Made by a program: the position numbers and the translations under genes. Positions 35,440-43,890 of a DNA stretch of 64,000 nucleotides are shown here, piece after piece. The number at the start of each line of letters is the position of its first letter. The first letter of the stretch is position 1. The DNA is from Phycisphaeraceae bacterium (lineage in GTDB: Bacteria; Planctomycetota; Phycisphaerae; Phycisphaerales; Zrk34): contig JANQHD010000023.1 in the NCBI GenBank assembly GCA_028282805.1, positions 124,001-188,000 of the forward strand, written 5' to 3'. The notes under the pieces are model-generated. The model saw nothing but the letters and a program-made list of their open reading frames with translations. It had not been told where the DNA came from and searched no databases.

Positions 35440-35836
35440 GCAACGACCCACCCGCCTGCCGCTCGTCGGCTCCATCGCCGCCGGCTCGCCCATCGACGCC
35501 GTCGAAGACCGCCAGTTCCTCGACCTCGAAGAGGTCTTCGCCCAGCCCGCCAGCTCCGGCGACGTCTTCGTCCTCAAGGTGCGCGGCGACTCGATGATCG
35601 ACGACCAGATCGCCGACGGCGACTTCGTCGTCTGCAGAAAAACCAACCAGGCCCGCAACGGCCAGACCGTCGTCGCCCTCGTCGACACCGGCGAGGCCAC
35701 CCTCAAAAAGTTCTACAAGGAACGCAACGGCCGCATCCGCCTCCAGCCCGCCAACGAGGCCTACGAACCCATCTGGGTCGAGCCCGAACAGCTCCAGGTC
35801 CAGGGCATCGCCATCGGCGTCATCCGCGCCTTCTAA
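35216..35836 (+). CDS. lexA: LexA repressor
   Basis: A 206-aa SOS-response repressor with autoprotease activity. The N-terminal winged helix carries RGYSPTMQELADELSVSKVT. The cleavage site is Ala89-Gly90 (IAAGSP), the catalytic serine is Ser126 (VRGDSM) and the catalytic lysine is Lys164 (EATLKK). DNA damage activates RecA, which stimulates self-cleavage and frees target genes. Length is standard. It shares a transcription unit with the overlapping upstream frame, and may autoregulate that promoter. Confidence 0.96.
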   Translation: MNLTPKQQKILTLIRDSRLTRGYSPTMQELADELSVSKVTVFEHVEALIKKGALQRDANKARSLELTEHCLLPDEQRPTRLPLVGSIAAGSPIDAVEDRQFLDLEEVFAQPASSGDVFVLKVRGDSMIDDQIADGDFVVCRKTNQARNGQTVVALVDTGEATLKKFYKERNGRIRLQPANEAYEPIWVEPEQLQVQGIAIGVIRAF

Positions 35837-35857
35837 AGCCGCTCACGGCTTAGCGCT
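35837..35857. repeat. TTAGCCGC-type palindrome after lexA
   Basis: AGCCGCTCACGGCTTAGCGCT directly follows the lexA stop codon. It is a variant of the palindromes at 3502 and 21955 and can fold as AGCCG/CGGCT, giving a small stem that may end the transcript. Confidence 0.55.
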
Positions 35858-35924
35858 GTGAAACAGTTTCGCTAGTGCGCGACCGGCAACTACAAACGAC
35901 AAACCTCACGCCCCATGCCCTATC

Positions 35925-36494
35925 ATGGTGCGCATGAACGACGCAGCGCGCAGCAAAGCGTATCAGCGGCGGGTGTGGCGGTTGGCGTTCCTGCTCACCG
36001 GAGACACCGGCTCGGCCGAGTCGCTGTTCACGCAGATCATGCGCAACCACAAGCGCATCGAATCGGTCGAACCCGAACGGCTCGACCGCATGATCATCAT
36101 GTACGCCCGCGAACACCCGCAACACACCGAACGCCGGCTGCGCCCCGACCCGCACCTCAACACGCTGTACGAACTGCTGCCGCAGCCGCTCGAGGCCTGG
36201 CTGCTCGTGCACGTCGAACAACTCGAGCAGCGCAGTGCCGCCAAGGCGATGGATTGCTCGATCACCGCCCTGCGCCTGCACCGCGACGCGGCGGAAGAAT
36301 ACCTCACCGAACAGCTCGGCGACGGGTGGCGCGCGCTGGCCGATCGGTTGCGCCAAGCCGCCGACGAACTCGACGCGATCCCCGCGATCGAAAGGTGGCA
36401 AGCCCAGCGCGGCCGCGGGTGCCTATTCAAAACGCTACTGCTGCTCGCCGGCCTCGCCGCGGGCGGCGCGGCGGGGTGGTTCGTGTTCAAATAA
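35925..36494 (+). CDS. Sigma-factor-like protein with a C-terminal membrane anchor
   Basis: A 189-aa protein. The N-terminal half resembles ECF sigma region 2 (RRVWRLAFLLTGDTGSAESL) and residues about 85-125 resemble region 4 with a helix-turn-helix (PQPLEAWLLVHVEQLEQRSA, then AMDCSITALRLHRDAAEEYL). The DNA-melting residues seem degenerate and region 2 is short. The C-terminus has one transmembrane helix (LFKTLLLLAGLAAGGAAGWF). It may be a membrane-tethered regulator or a former sigma factor. ATG 35925 is used; ATG 35934 is possible. Confidence 0.5.
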   Translation: MVRMNDAARSKAYQRRVWRLAFLLTGDTGSAESLFTQIMRNHKRIESVEPERLDRMIIMYAREHPQHTERRLRPDPHLNTLYELLPQPLEAWLLVHVEQLEQRSAAKAMDCSITALRLHRDAAEEYLTEQLGDGWRALADRLRQAADELDAIPAIERWQAQRGRGCLFKTLLLLAGLAAGGAAGWFVFK

Positions 36495-36708
36495 ACACCT
36501 CAACACACGGGGGCCGCGATGACCTTCATCAAATCGTTGTCGCGCGACTTGTGCCCATTTGGTTGATCGCCGGGGTGAGGCTCAACCCGAAAATGGTTGC
36601 AAGCCGATCATAAGCCGCAAATGAAACAGCCGCCTGGGCAGGGCGGCAGATGGGCGTGAAAGAGATGCAGAGTTCGCCGAGAAAGGGCCGATATCGACAG
36701 AGGCGCTC

Positions 36709-38103
36709 ATGAAGCACACGACGCGACTGGCACTGATGCTGATGCTGACGGCGGCGGCGCACGCCCGCGCCGGCCAGCCGGTGCGTGTGCGCGAGGCGCC
36801 GGCGACCGACCGCGCGGCCGAGCACCTGGTGATCACCAGCCCGTACGTGCGGGTCGAATTGCGGCCCCACGAGCAGACGCTCACGCTCCGCCGGATCGCG
36901 TCGTCGCTGGCCCGCCCACAGCACATGGGGCAGGTCGATTTTCGCAACCCGACCGAGCGGTTAAAAACGTCGGGCTACCTGGTGCACCGGCACAGCGACG
37001 GCAGCGTGACGGTGGCGATCGCGCTGCGCGGCGGGGCCGTGCGAGAAACGAAGTACCTGCACGTGCCGGCCGACCTGGCGGTGATCACGCTGCGCACGGT
37101 CAGCGACAACCACGGCGCGAAGCCGGCCGCGGTCGCCACCACGATCGACTTGGGGCCCGGCGCCGCACAGACGGAATGGTTGGCGGGCGTGACAGCGCAA
37201 AACGAACCGCCGCATGCAGGTGATTTCGCCGGATGGTACGACGCGGGGCGTTCGCTGAACCTGGTGGTCACGGCGAAAGGCGGCGACGTGTGGTCGGCGG
37301 CGAGGCGCGAGACGGACGACCCGGCGGTGTTGCGCGTGGGCCCGGCGGATTGGACGCAACCGCCGACGCTGGGCGTGTTGGAAAAACGCGTTGACGATTT
37401 GTACCTGACGCCGGTGCGGGGCGTGGGCCGGGTGACGCAGGCGACGCCGCACGTGGCGCTGGCCGCGGAACGATCGCCCGGCGGGTGGCGGTTCGGCGTG
37501 CACCCGACACGCACGCTGAGTGACGGGAAGCTGACGGCCAAGCTCGGCCAGCGCCGCTACGAACAAACGATCAACGCCGAGCCGAACCACCCGGCGTTTG
37601 TGGACGTGCCGCTCGATACCGAAGCGTTCGACCTGCGCATTGTTGACGCGCACGGCCGGTCGTGGCTGAGCACCGACCTGCGTGCCGCGCCACCGGCGGC
37701 GGCGAAGGGCGTGGGGCAAGCGGTCGGCGACATGCGCGAGCCGGGGCGTGACGGCGACAGCGACGCGAGCCGATCGTTTGCCGCGGCGCTGTCGGCGATC
37801 AAGGCTCGCGATGCGGCGCGGGCGTTGGAATTGCTCAAGGCTGTCGATAGGGGCGAAGGGCGGGCGCCGAGTTCGCTGGTGGTGCTGCTGCGCGCGATCG
37901 CGTTGATCGAAACGGGCGAGCGCGACGAAGCAACGCGCACGCTGCGGAACCACGTCGAGCAGGAGCCGGGGCTAGTCGAGGCGTGGCTGCTGATCGGCGA
38001 CACGTCGCGCGTGCGCAAGCTGACCCGCTACGACAAGCAAGCCTGGTCGGACGCCCAGGCGACGCTGATGGCGTTGCAGGCGGGGCGGTGGCCGACCAAG
38101 TGA
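36709..38103 (+). CDS. Secreted hypothetical protein with TPR-like C-terminus
   Basis: A 464-aa protein with a signal peptide (TTRLALMLMLTAAAHARAG). The central 270 residues are beta-rich (ITSPYVRVELRPHEQTLTLR, LVVTAKGGDVWSAARR), and the C-terminal ~110 residues show TPR-like helical pairs (SAIKARDAARALELLKAVDR, IALIETGERDEATRTLRNHV). No enzyme motif is seen. It stands between the sigma-like gene and the SDR gene on the same strand. Confidence 0.55.
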   Translation: MKHTTRLALMLMLTAAAHARAGQPVRVREAPATDRAAEHLVITSPYVRVELRPHEQTLTLRRIASSLARPQHMGQVDFRNPTERLKTSGYLVHRHSDGSVTVAIALRGGAVRETKYLHVPADLAVITLRTVSDNHGAKPAAVATTIDLGPGAAQTEWLAGVTAQNEPPHAGDFAGWYDAGRSLNLVVTAKGGDVWSAARRETDDPAVLRVGPADWTQPPTLGVLEKRVDDLYLTPVRGVGRVTQATPHVALAAERSPGGWRFGVHPTRTLSDGKLTAKLGQRRYEQTINAEPNHPAFVDVPLDTEAFDLRIVDAHGRSWLSTDLRAAPPAAAKGVGQAVGDMREPGRDGDSDASRSFAAALSAIKARDAARALELLKAVDRGEGRAPSSLVVLLRAIALIETGERDEATRTLRNHVEQEPGLVEAWLLIGDTSRVRKLTRYDKQAWSDAQATLMALQAGRWPTK

Positions 38104-38167
38104 CGGGGTGGCCGGTCGCTGTTTGAACCATTTGCAAATCAACGCCCGATGCACGACAGTGCCGCCC

Positions 38168-38998
38168 ATGGCACGCGAACTCAAGGGCAAGGTCATCGCG
38201 ATCACGGGCGCATCGGCGGGCATCGGCGCGGCGACCGCCGTGGCGTGCGGCGCGGCGGGCATGAAGGTCGTGCTGTCGGCGCGGCGCGTCGAGCAGCTCG
38301 AGGCCACGGCCCAGCGCGTGCGCGACGCCGGCGGCGAGGCGCTGGTCGTGCCCTGTGACGTGGCCAGCGATGCGCAGGTGCAACAGCTCGTCGACCGCAC
38401 CGTCGAAGCGTTCGGTTCGCTCGACGTGATGTTCGCCAACGCGGGCTACGGGTTTTTGATGCCGGTCGAGCGCCTCGATGCCGGTGCGCACGAAAAGATA
38501 TTCGACGTCAATTACTTCGGCACGGTGCGCTGCGTCAACGCGGCGTTGCCCCTGATGAAAAAGCAACAGGCCGGCCACATCGTGATCACGTCGAGCATCG
38601 TGGGGCGGGTGGGCCTGCCGTTTTACGCGCACTACAGCGCCACGAAAGCGGCGCAGGACGCGCTGGGCACGGCGCTGCGGCTCGAGGTCGAGCCGTACGG
38701 CGTCGACGTGTCGGTGCTGTACCCCATCGGCACGAAGACCGAGTTCTTCGAGGTCAGCGCGAAGCTCGGCGGGCGCGACACGATTATGGAAAACACGCCC
38801 GAGGTGTTCATGCAGTCGGCCGACCACGTGGCGCGGCGGGTGGTCAAGTGCCTGCGCCGGCCCTGCCCCGAAATATGGCCCGCCCGCTGGGCGCACTTCG
38901 GTTCGTCGATGGCGACGCTGTTCCCACGCCTGACGCGCTGGGGTTTGCGCAAGCACGCGAACAAGGACCGCAAGGTGCTGCGCGAGATGGGGATGTGA
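38168..38998 (+). CDS. Short-chain dehydrogenase/reductase
   Basis: A 276-aa NAD(P)-dependent oxidoreductase of the classical SDR family. The cofactor motif TGASAGIG starts near residue 13, the NAG motif is FANAGYG, and the catalytic tetrad includes the serine in ITSSIVGR and YSATK. About 40 residues beyond the usual core are basic and aromatic (RPCPEIWPARWAHFGSSMAT). ATG 38168 is chosen. The substrate is unknown. Confidence 0.92.
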   Translation: MARELKGKVIAITGASAGIGAATAVACGAAGMKVVLSARRVEQLEATAQRVRDAGGEALVVPCDVASDAQVQQLVDRTVEAFGSLDVMFANAGYGFLMPVERLDAGAHEKIFDVNYFGTVRCVNAALPLMKKQQAGHIVITSSIVGRVGLPFYAHYSATKAAQDALGTALRLEVEPYGVDVSVLYPIGTKTEFFEVSAKLGGRDTIMENTPEVFMQSADHVARRVVKCLRRPCPEIWPARWAHFGSSMATLFPRLTRWGLRKHANKDRKVLREMGM

Positions 38999-39003
38999 TA
39001 GAA

Positions 39004-39038
39004 AGTCTTGAGTCTTGAGTCTTGAGTCTTGAGTCTTG
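39004..39038. repeat. Five perfect tandem AGTCTTG heptamers
   Basis: Five perfect copies of AGTCTTG, then a degenerate GGGTGAGGCTTGAGG tail, fill the 58-bp gap between the convergent SDR and lpxA genes. Confidence 0.9.
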
Positions 39039-39056
39039 AGGGGTGAGGCTTGAGGT

Positions 39057-39887
39057 TTATCGGGGGCGGTTGCGGCGTTTGTTGTCGTGGCGTTTGGCTT
39101 CGTAGTAACGGCCGTTGATGCCCTCGGCAGCGCGTTTGGCGAAGTCGACGACCTCGCGGATGAGCGGGTCGCCGTTGAACTGGGTTTCAACCTGCGCAAT
39201 GCCCTCGGCCTGGTTGCATATCTCGTGGCGATAGAGCAATCGGTAGACGGCCTTGAGCCGATCGATCACGTCGTCGTCGAAGTTGTGCCGGTGCAGGCCG
39301 ATGAGGTTGACGCCGCGCACGCGTGCGGGGTGGCCGTCGGAGACCATGTAGGGCGGGCAGTCGTGCACGACGCCGGAGTTGCCGCCGACAAACGCGTAGC
39401 GCCCGATGGCGACGAAGTGGTGGATCGCCGCGCCGCCGCTGACCACAGCGCAGTCGTCGATGGTCACGTGCCCGGCGAGCAGCGCGTTGTTGGCGAGGAT
39501 CGTGCGGTTGGCGATGTGCGAGTCGTGGGCGACGTGGGCGCCGACCATGAACAGGTTGCCGTTGCCGACGGTGGTGGAACCGCCGCCGTTCTCCGTGCCG
39601 CGGTGCATGGTGACGAACTCGCGGATGTCGTTATCGTTGCCGATGACCAGCTCGGTCGGCCCGCCGCGGTACTTCAGGTCCTGCGGCTCGGCGCCGAGCG
39701 TGGCGTGGTGAAACACGCGGTTGTTCTCACCGAGCGTGGTACGGCCCTCGACGACCACGTGCGAATCCAACCTTGTGCCGGCGCCGATGCGGACGTGCGG
39801 GCCGACCACGGCGTACGGGCCGACGACCACACCCTCGGCCAGCTCGGCCTCGGCGTCGACGATCGCGGTGGGGTGGATCTGCGGCAT
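39057..39887 (-). CDS. lpxA: UDP-N-acetylglucosamine acyltransferase
   Basis: A 276-aa left-handed beta-helix enzyme that adds a hydroxyacyl chain to UDP-GlcNAc, the first step of lipid A synthesis. Hexapeptide repeats are visible from IHPTAIVDAEAELAEGVVVG onward. The catalytic histidine is in MVGAHVAHDSHIANR and the later IHHFVAIGRYAFVGG is conserved. The C-terminal helical domain follows, with a basic end. It is the last gene of the lipid A/outer-membrane cluster and is transcribed after lpxC-fabZ. Confidence 0.95.
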   Translation of the reverse strand: MPQIHPTAIVDAEAELAEGVVVGPYAVVGPHVRIGAGTRLDSHVVVEGRTTLGENNRVFHHATLGAEPQDLKYRGGPTELVIGNDNDIREFVTMHRGTENGGGSTTVGNGNLFMVGAHVAHDSHIANRTILANNALLAGHVTIDDCAVVSGGAAIHHFVAIGRYAFVGGNSGVVHDCPPYMVSDGHPARVRGVNLIGLHRHNFDDDVIDRLKAVYRLLYRHEICNQAEGIAQVETQFNGDPLIREVVDFAKRAAEGINGRYYEAKRHDNKRRNRPR

Positions 39888-39892
39888 GTACG

Positions 39893-39975
39893 ATTTCCGA
39901 TTGTCGATTTTCGATTTGATGTGATGTCACGCGGGCGAGCCAATCGGCAATCGCCAATCGAAAACCGGAAATCCT
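39893..39975. repeat. Degenerate GATTTTCGATT / AATCGGAAATC heptamer block
   Basis: The gap between lpxA and lpxC-fabZ is made of diverged 7-bp units in two orientations (CGATTTCCGATTGTCGATT, then CCAATCGGCAATCGCCAATC and AAACCGGAAATCC). It matches the family seen in purL at 1389. Confidence 0.7.
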
Positions 39976-39977
39976 CC

Positions 39978-41315
39978 TTACTCTTGGTCCGCGTCGACGA
40001 GCATGAACTTGATCTCGGCTTCGGCGGCGAGGTCCTGGCCGACGAACGCCTGGCAGCGGGTGTGGCCGGTCCGGCTGCGCACGCGCACGGCCACGGCCTC
40101 GATCACGAGCTGGTCGCCCGGCGTGACGGGCTTGCGGAGCTTGACCTTGTCCATCGACAACAGCACGGCGAGCTTGCCGGTGTGTTCGAGCTTGCGGCTG
40201 AGCAGCACGCCCGACAGCTGCGCCATTGCCTCGACGATGAGCACGCCGGGCATGATGGGCGTGCCGGGGTAGTGGCCGCCGAAGAACGGCTCGTTGATGG
40301 TCACGTTCTTCACGCCCACGCAACGCTGGTCGCCGTCCATCTCCAGCACGCGGTCGACCAGCAGCATCGGGTAACGGTGCGGCAGGGTGCGCTGGATGCG
40401 GCGGATGTCGATCGTGCCGTCGGCGGTCAGCAACGAGTTGCGGCGCTGGGCGCGGTACTTGCTGTAGAGCCGGCGGGCGAGGCGGTGGTTGAGCGTGTGG
40501 CCCGAGCGGTAGGCGACGATGCGCCCTTGGATCGGCGCGCCGACCAGCGCCAGGTCGCCGATGAGGTCGAGCACCTTGTGGCGGACGAGCTCGTCGTCGA
40601 AGCGCAGCGCGTTTTCACCGATGGGCTTGCCGCCCTCGCCGATGACGAGGATGTCCTTCGGCGACAGGTGCTTGCCGAGCCCGCTGTCCTGCAGGGCCTT
40701 GGCTTCCTGTTCGAGCACGAAGGTGCGCGCCGGGGCGATCTGGTCGATGTAATTGCCGTTCTGAAGGTGCAAGGCGAAGACCTGCGGGGGGATCGGGCCC
40801 TTACCGCCGTAGTCCAGGTCGTAGATCACCTGCATGCCCGGCTTGTCGGAGGGCAACGCGGCGATCATCGCGTCGCCCTCGTCGACGGTGATCGGCTCGG
40901 TGACCTCGAGGATGCGCCGCGGCTGGTCCTGCGTTTCGAGACCGGCCTCGAGCAGCGCCTCGACGAACGGCCGCGCCGACCCGTCGCACGCCGGCACCTC
41001 CGGCCCGGCGATCTCGACGACGACGTTGTCGATGCCCAGGCCCGCCAGCGCGCTCATGCAGTGTTCGCAGGTCTCGATCGCGACCTCGCCGTTGCGCAGC
41101 GCGGTGCGGCGGGCGCGCTTGCCGACGTTCTGGATCAGCGCCGGGATCCGCACCGGCTGGCCGCCGTCGGCCACGTCCGTGCGGTAGTAGACCACGCCGT
41201 GGTTGATGGGGGCGGGTTTGAAACAGACCTTCGCCTCCTGCCCGAGGAACAGCCCACGGCCTTCCACGGTCGCTTCGCGGGCGAGGGTCTGCTGAGCGAG
41301 ATGGGTGTCCGACAT
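39978..41315 (-). CDS. lpxC/fabZ: Bifunctional LpxC deacetylase - FabZ dehydratase
   Basis: A 445-aa fusion. Residues 1 to about 295 are UDP-3-O-acyl-GlcNAc deacetylase, with zinc histidines in ETCEHCMSAL (H85) and DELVRHKVLDLIGDLAL. Residues about 300-445 are a hotdog-fold 3-hydroxyacyl-ACP dehydratase with the catalytic histidine in FFGGHYPGTPIMPGVLIVEA and the entry motif LPHRYPMLLVDRV. LpxC commits UDP-GlcNAc to lipid A; FabZ works on fatty acid intermediates from the same hydroxyacyl-ACP pool. The fusion is known in Bacteroidetes and some related phyla. It lies upstream of lpxA. Confidence 0.95.
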   Translation of the reverse strand: MSDTHLAQQTLAREATVEGRGLFLGQEAKVCFKPAPINHGVVYYRTDVADGGQPVRIPALIQNVGKRARRTALRNGEVAIETCEHCMSALAGLGIDNVVVEIAGPEVPACDGSARPFVEALLEAGLETQDQPRRILEVTEPITVDEGDAMIAALPSDKPGMQVIYDLDYGGKGPIPPQVFALHLQNGNYIDQIAPARTFVLEQEAKALQDSGLGKHLSPKDILVIGEGGKPIGENALRFDDELVRHKVLDLIGDLALVGAPIQGRIVAYRSGHTLNHRLARRLYSKYRAQRRNSLLTADGTIDIRRIQRTLPHRYPMLLVDRVLEMDGDQRCVGVKNVTINEPFFGGHYPGTPIMPGVLIVEAMAQLSGVLLSRKLEHTGKLAVLLSMDKVKLRKPVTPGDQLVIEAVAVRVRSRTGHTRCQAFVGQDLAAEAEIKFMLVDADQE

Positions 41316-41380
41316 GCGTTATTCCGCGGCCAAGGAACGAAAGACCAGTTTACGACGGGGCCCAAGGGGCGGCAATCGGC

Positions 41381-41782
41381 TTATTCAACCACGTCCCGCA
41401 TATGAGCGCGAAAGACTTCAGCGATTTCGGGCTTTTCCGCTTGGCCTTGAGCGACTTTCAGTGTCAGCGCTTCCAAGTCATCGTCCGATGCGGTGAGTTG
41501 TCGGCCGTTCAAGAGCAGGAAGATTTCCGCCGCCGCGATGGCGACGCGCTTGTTTCCATCAAGAAACGGGTGGTTTCGGCACACATGAAACAGGTAAGCC
41601 GCGGCCATTTCCGCCAGGTCCACGTGCAAATAACTGCCCCCGAACTGGGCTTGGGGCATCGCGATCGCGGACTGCAGCAACCCCAAATCACGGACACCGT
41701 CCTGGCCCCCATGAGCCTCCAGGCATCGGCGGTGAAGTCGCAGAATCTGGTCCACACTCAAAAAACGGACGGGGTCGGTCAT
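41381..41782 (-). CDS. Doc/Fic-type toxin of a toxin-antitoxin pair
   Basis: A 133-aa death-on-curing family protein. The Fic-like motif HPFLDGNKR is intact at residues 71-79, with the catalytic histidine 71. Doc proteins phosphorylate elongation factor Tu and stop translation. It overlaps the antitoxin stop by 4 bp (ATGA), the normal order for such pairs. It lies between lpxD and lpxC-fabZ, unrelated to either, and points the same way. Confidence 0.92.
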   Translation of the reverse strand: MTDPVRFLSVDQILRLHRRCLEAHGGQDGVRDLGLLQSAIAMPQAQFGGSYLHVDLAEMAAAYLFHVCRNHPFLDGNKRVAIAAAEIFLLLNGRQLTASDDDLEALTLKVAQGQAEKPEIAEVFRAHMRDVVE

Positions 41783-42003
41783 GCCAGCCGTTTCAGCAGG
41801 TCGCTGCGTTTGGACAAGACCTCATCGGCGGCGCGGTCGAACGCCTCATCCGAAGCGGTCGCGCCGACGCGGGTGAGGATAATGCTGTCGCCATCGATGC
41901 GCAGATCAACCTTGTCGTTCTCATTGAGGCCGACCAGTTGCAGGGTGGCCTTGTCCAGAAGGATCGCGTGGCTGTTGCCGACCTTGGTCAGGGTTTTGAT
42001 CAT
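41779..42003 (-). CDS. AbrB/MazE-type antitoxin
   Basis: A 74-aa protein with an N-terminal SpoVT-AbrB DNA-binding fold (TLTKVGNSHAILLDKATLQL) and a C-terminal helical part (DEAFDRAADEVLSKRSDLLK) that probably masks the Doc toxin. GAGGTG lies upstream of the ATG, and a perfect palindrome overlaps its promoter. It should repress the pair. Confidence 0.9.
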   Translation of the reverse strand: MIKTLTKVGNSHAILLDKATLQLVGLNENDKVDLRIDGDSIILTRVGATASDEAFDRAADEVLSKRSDLLKRLA

Positions 42004-42021
42004 GCTGCACCTCGCAAGACA

Positions 42022-42038
42022 TTATAACATTGTTATAA
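42022..42038. promoter_or_regulatory. Operator palindrome of the toxin-antitoxin pair
   Basis: TTATAAC-ATT-GTTATAA, perfect 7-bp arms about 20 bp before the antitoxin ATG. It is AT-rich in a GC-rich region, and TATAAC/TATAAT-like boxes within it could be the promoter's -10 element. Confidence 0.75.
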
Positions 42039-42072
42039 CGTCGGGTCGAGGCGAAACCGGCTTGAATGGCAA

Positions 42073-43095
42073 TTATCCCATATCCCGCAATTGCTTACGG
42101 ACCTTCTTCATCACGTCCGGTAACTGGCGCACGGCGACGTATTCCCGACGGGCCTTGGTGAACTCCTGGGCGGGCGAGCCGGCCCAGGTCTGGCCGGCGG
42201 GGATGTCGTTCATCACCTGCGAGCCGCCCGCGAGTTTCACGCCGGGGCCGATGTCCAGGTGGTCGCGGATGTCGCAGCCGCCGCCGATCATCGCCCCGTC
42301 GCCGATGGTCGTGGAGCCGGCGATGCCCGTCTTGCCCGCGATCAGCACGCACCGGCCGATGCGGACGTTGTGGGCGATGACCACCAGGTTGTCGATCTTG
42401 CTGCCGTCACCGACTGTGGTGGAGCTGAACTTGCCGCGGTCGATCGTGGTGTTGGCGCCGACCTCGACGCCCCGGCCGAGCACGACGTTGCCGACGTGCG
42501 GGATCTTCACGATGCCTTGGCCATCGGGCGACGGGCGGTAACCGAACCCGTCGGTGCCGACCACCACGCCCGAGTGCAGGATGCCCCCGTCGCCAACCTC
42601 GCAGCGTTCGCGGACCACCACGTTCGGCCACAGCACGCAGCCGGCCCCGATCACGCAGCCGTCGTAGAGCGTGACGCGCGGGTGCAGTTGCGTGTCGTCG
42701 CCGATGGTGACGTTCGGACCAACCACGCAGCCCGGGCCGATCGCCACGCCCGCGCCGAGCTTGGCCGAGGGATCGACGCTCGCCGTGGGATCGACGCCCA
42801 CGGACACCCGCGGGTCGGGCGCCGTGACGTGGTCCAGCAACGCCGCCATCGCCAGGTCCACATCGTCGACGCGGATCAGCGGCCGGCCGTCGGCTTCCAC
42901 TTCGAGCCCACGGTTGATCAGCGATGCGCCGGCCTCGCAATGCGGCCAACGCCTGGCGTGGGGCACGTCGCCGATGAACGTCAGCTGGCTGGCGTCGGCC
43001 AGGGCGAGCTCTTCGAGGCCGGTGATCGTCACGGCCCCGTCGCCGACCAGTTCGCCGCCGACCAGTTCCGCGATCTGTTGGCAGGTCATCTCCAT
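42073..43095 (-). CDS. lpxD: UDP-3-O-acylglucosamine N-acyltransferase
   Basis: A 340-aa left-handed beta-helix enzyme adding the second acyl chain in lipid A synthesis. The N-terminal lipid-binding-like domain begins [14 protein letters not shown]; hexapeptide repeats run from [20 protein letters not shown]; the catalytic histidine lies in [17 protein letters not shown] 43095 is chosen since upstream frame sequence is a shadow of ompH. It follows ompH, from which it is separated by a terminator-like hairpin. Confidence 0.95.
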   Translation of the reverse strand: MEMTCQQIAELVGGELVGDGAVTITGLEELALADASQLTFIGDVPHARRWPHCEAGASLINRGLEVEADGRPLIRVDDVDLAMAALLDHVTAPDPRVSVGVDPTASVDPSAKLGAGVAIGPGCVVGPNVTIGDDTQLHPRVTLYDGCVIGAGCVLWPNVVVRERCEVGDGGILHSGVVVGTDGFGYRPSPDGQGIVKIPHVGNVVLGRGVEVGANTTIDRGKFSSTTVGDGSKIDNLVVIAHNVRIGRCVLIAGKTGIAGSTTIGDGAMIGGGCDIRDHLDIGPGVKLAGGSQVMNDIPAGQTWAGSPAQEFTKARREYVAVRQLPDVMKKVRKQLRDMG

Positions 43096-43128
43096 GGCGA
43101 TAAAGGTTACGCCAAAGCGGGCGCATTG

Positions 43129-43152
43129 AAAAACCCCGCCGATCCGACGGGG
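43129..43152 (-). terminator. Intrinsic terminator after ompH
   Basis: Read on the minus strand, CCCCGTCGGATCGGCGGGG forms an 8-bp stem with a 3-nt loop followed by five T. It separates ompH from lpxD, so the lower lipid A genes may need a second promoter or read-through. Confidence 0.85.
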
Positions 43153-43181
43153 TTGGGGTTCCGGTGATGCGACAGTCGGGC

Positions 43182-43802
43182 TCAGCCGTTGCCCGCGGCG
43201 GGGTTGTTCTTGTAGTCGTTGTTGAGCTTCTGCTTGACCCGCTCGGTGATGTTGAGGTCGGCGTTCGAGTACAGGTTCTTGCGCTGGTCGATGGTGAAGG
43301 CGATCTGCTGCTGGTTGAGGCCGCGGAGCGAGGGGGTGCGGTCCTTGGCGAGCACCAGGTCGTAGCCCTCGGCCTGGGCGACAGACTCGATGCCCGTGAG
43401 GATCTTGCGGTAAAGTGCCTCGAGCTTCAAAGCCTTTTGGCGCTCGATCTGGCTCTCGCGGAACTTCATCTCGATCTGCAGCGCAAGCGCCATGCGCTCC
43501 CACTTCTCGACCGTCTCGTTGTAGCCGGGGCTGTTGCGGTCCAGCAGTTCCAGGTCGTTCTGGATCATCTTGATTTCGTTGGCCTTGTCCTGCTGCCACT
43601 TCTTGGTCTCGTCGATCATGCGCACGATCTCGGCCTGGATCGCGTCGCGCTCGGCCAGCGCGTCGAACACGTCGGTGATCGACACCACGGCGATCGACGT
43701 ACCGCCGCCGCCGGCGGTCTGCGCGTTGAGGTTGACCATGCTCATGAAACCGACCACGATCGCGGCGGTGGTCAGGGCGGTGAGGGATTGACGGAGGGTC
43801 AT
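43182..43802 (-). CDS. OmpH/Skp family periplasmic chaperone
   Basis: A 206-aa protein with a signal peptide ([22 protein letters not shown]) and a long helical body of the Skp type ([40 protein letters not shown]). It begins its mature part with [13 protein letters not shown], as usual for the family, and ends with Asn-rich residues. Skp proteins hold unfolded outer-membrane proteins for delivery to BamA, whose gene lies directly upstream. Confidence 0.9.
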   Translation of the reverse strand: MTLRQSLTALTTAAIVVGFMSMVNLNAQTAGGGGTSIAVVSITDVFDALAERDAIQAEIVRMIDETKKWQQDKANEIKMIQNDLELLDRNSPGYNETVEKWERMALALQIEMKFRESQIERQKALKLEALYRKILTGIESVAQAEGYDLVLAKDRTPSLRGLNQQQIAFTIDQRKNLYSNADLNITERVKQKLNNDYKNNPAAGNG

Positions 43803-43890
43803 CGGTGGGCTCCTTGGTTTTTCCTGTCACTCAGGCGTAAAGGTTCATACGTCGCCGCCGCCGCGGGGTTCGCCCCGGGCCGGCCGGCTG

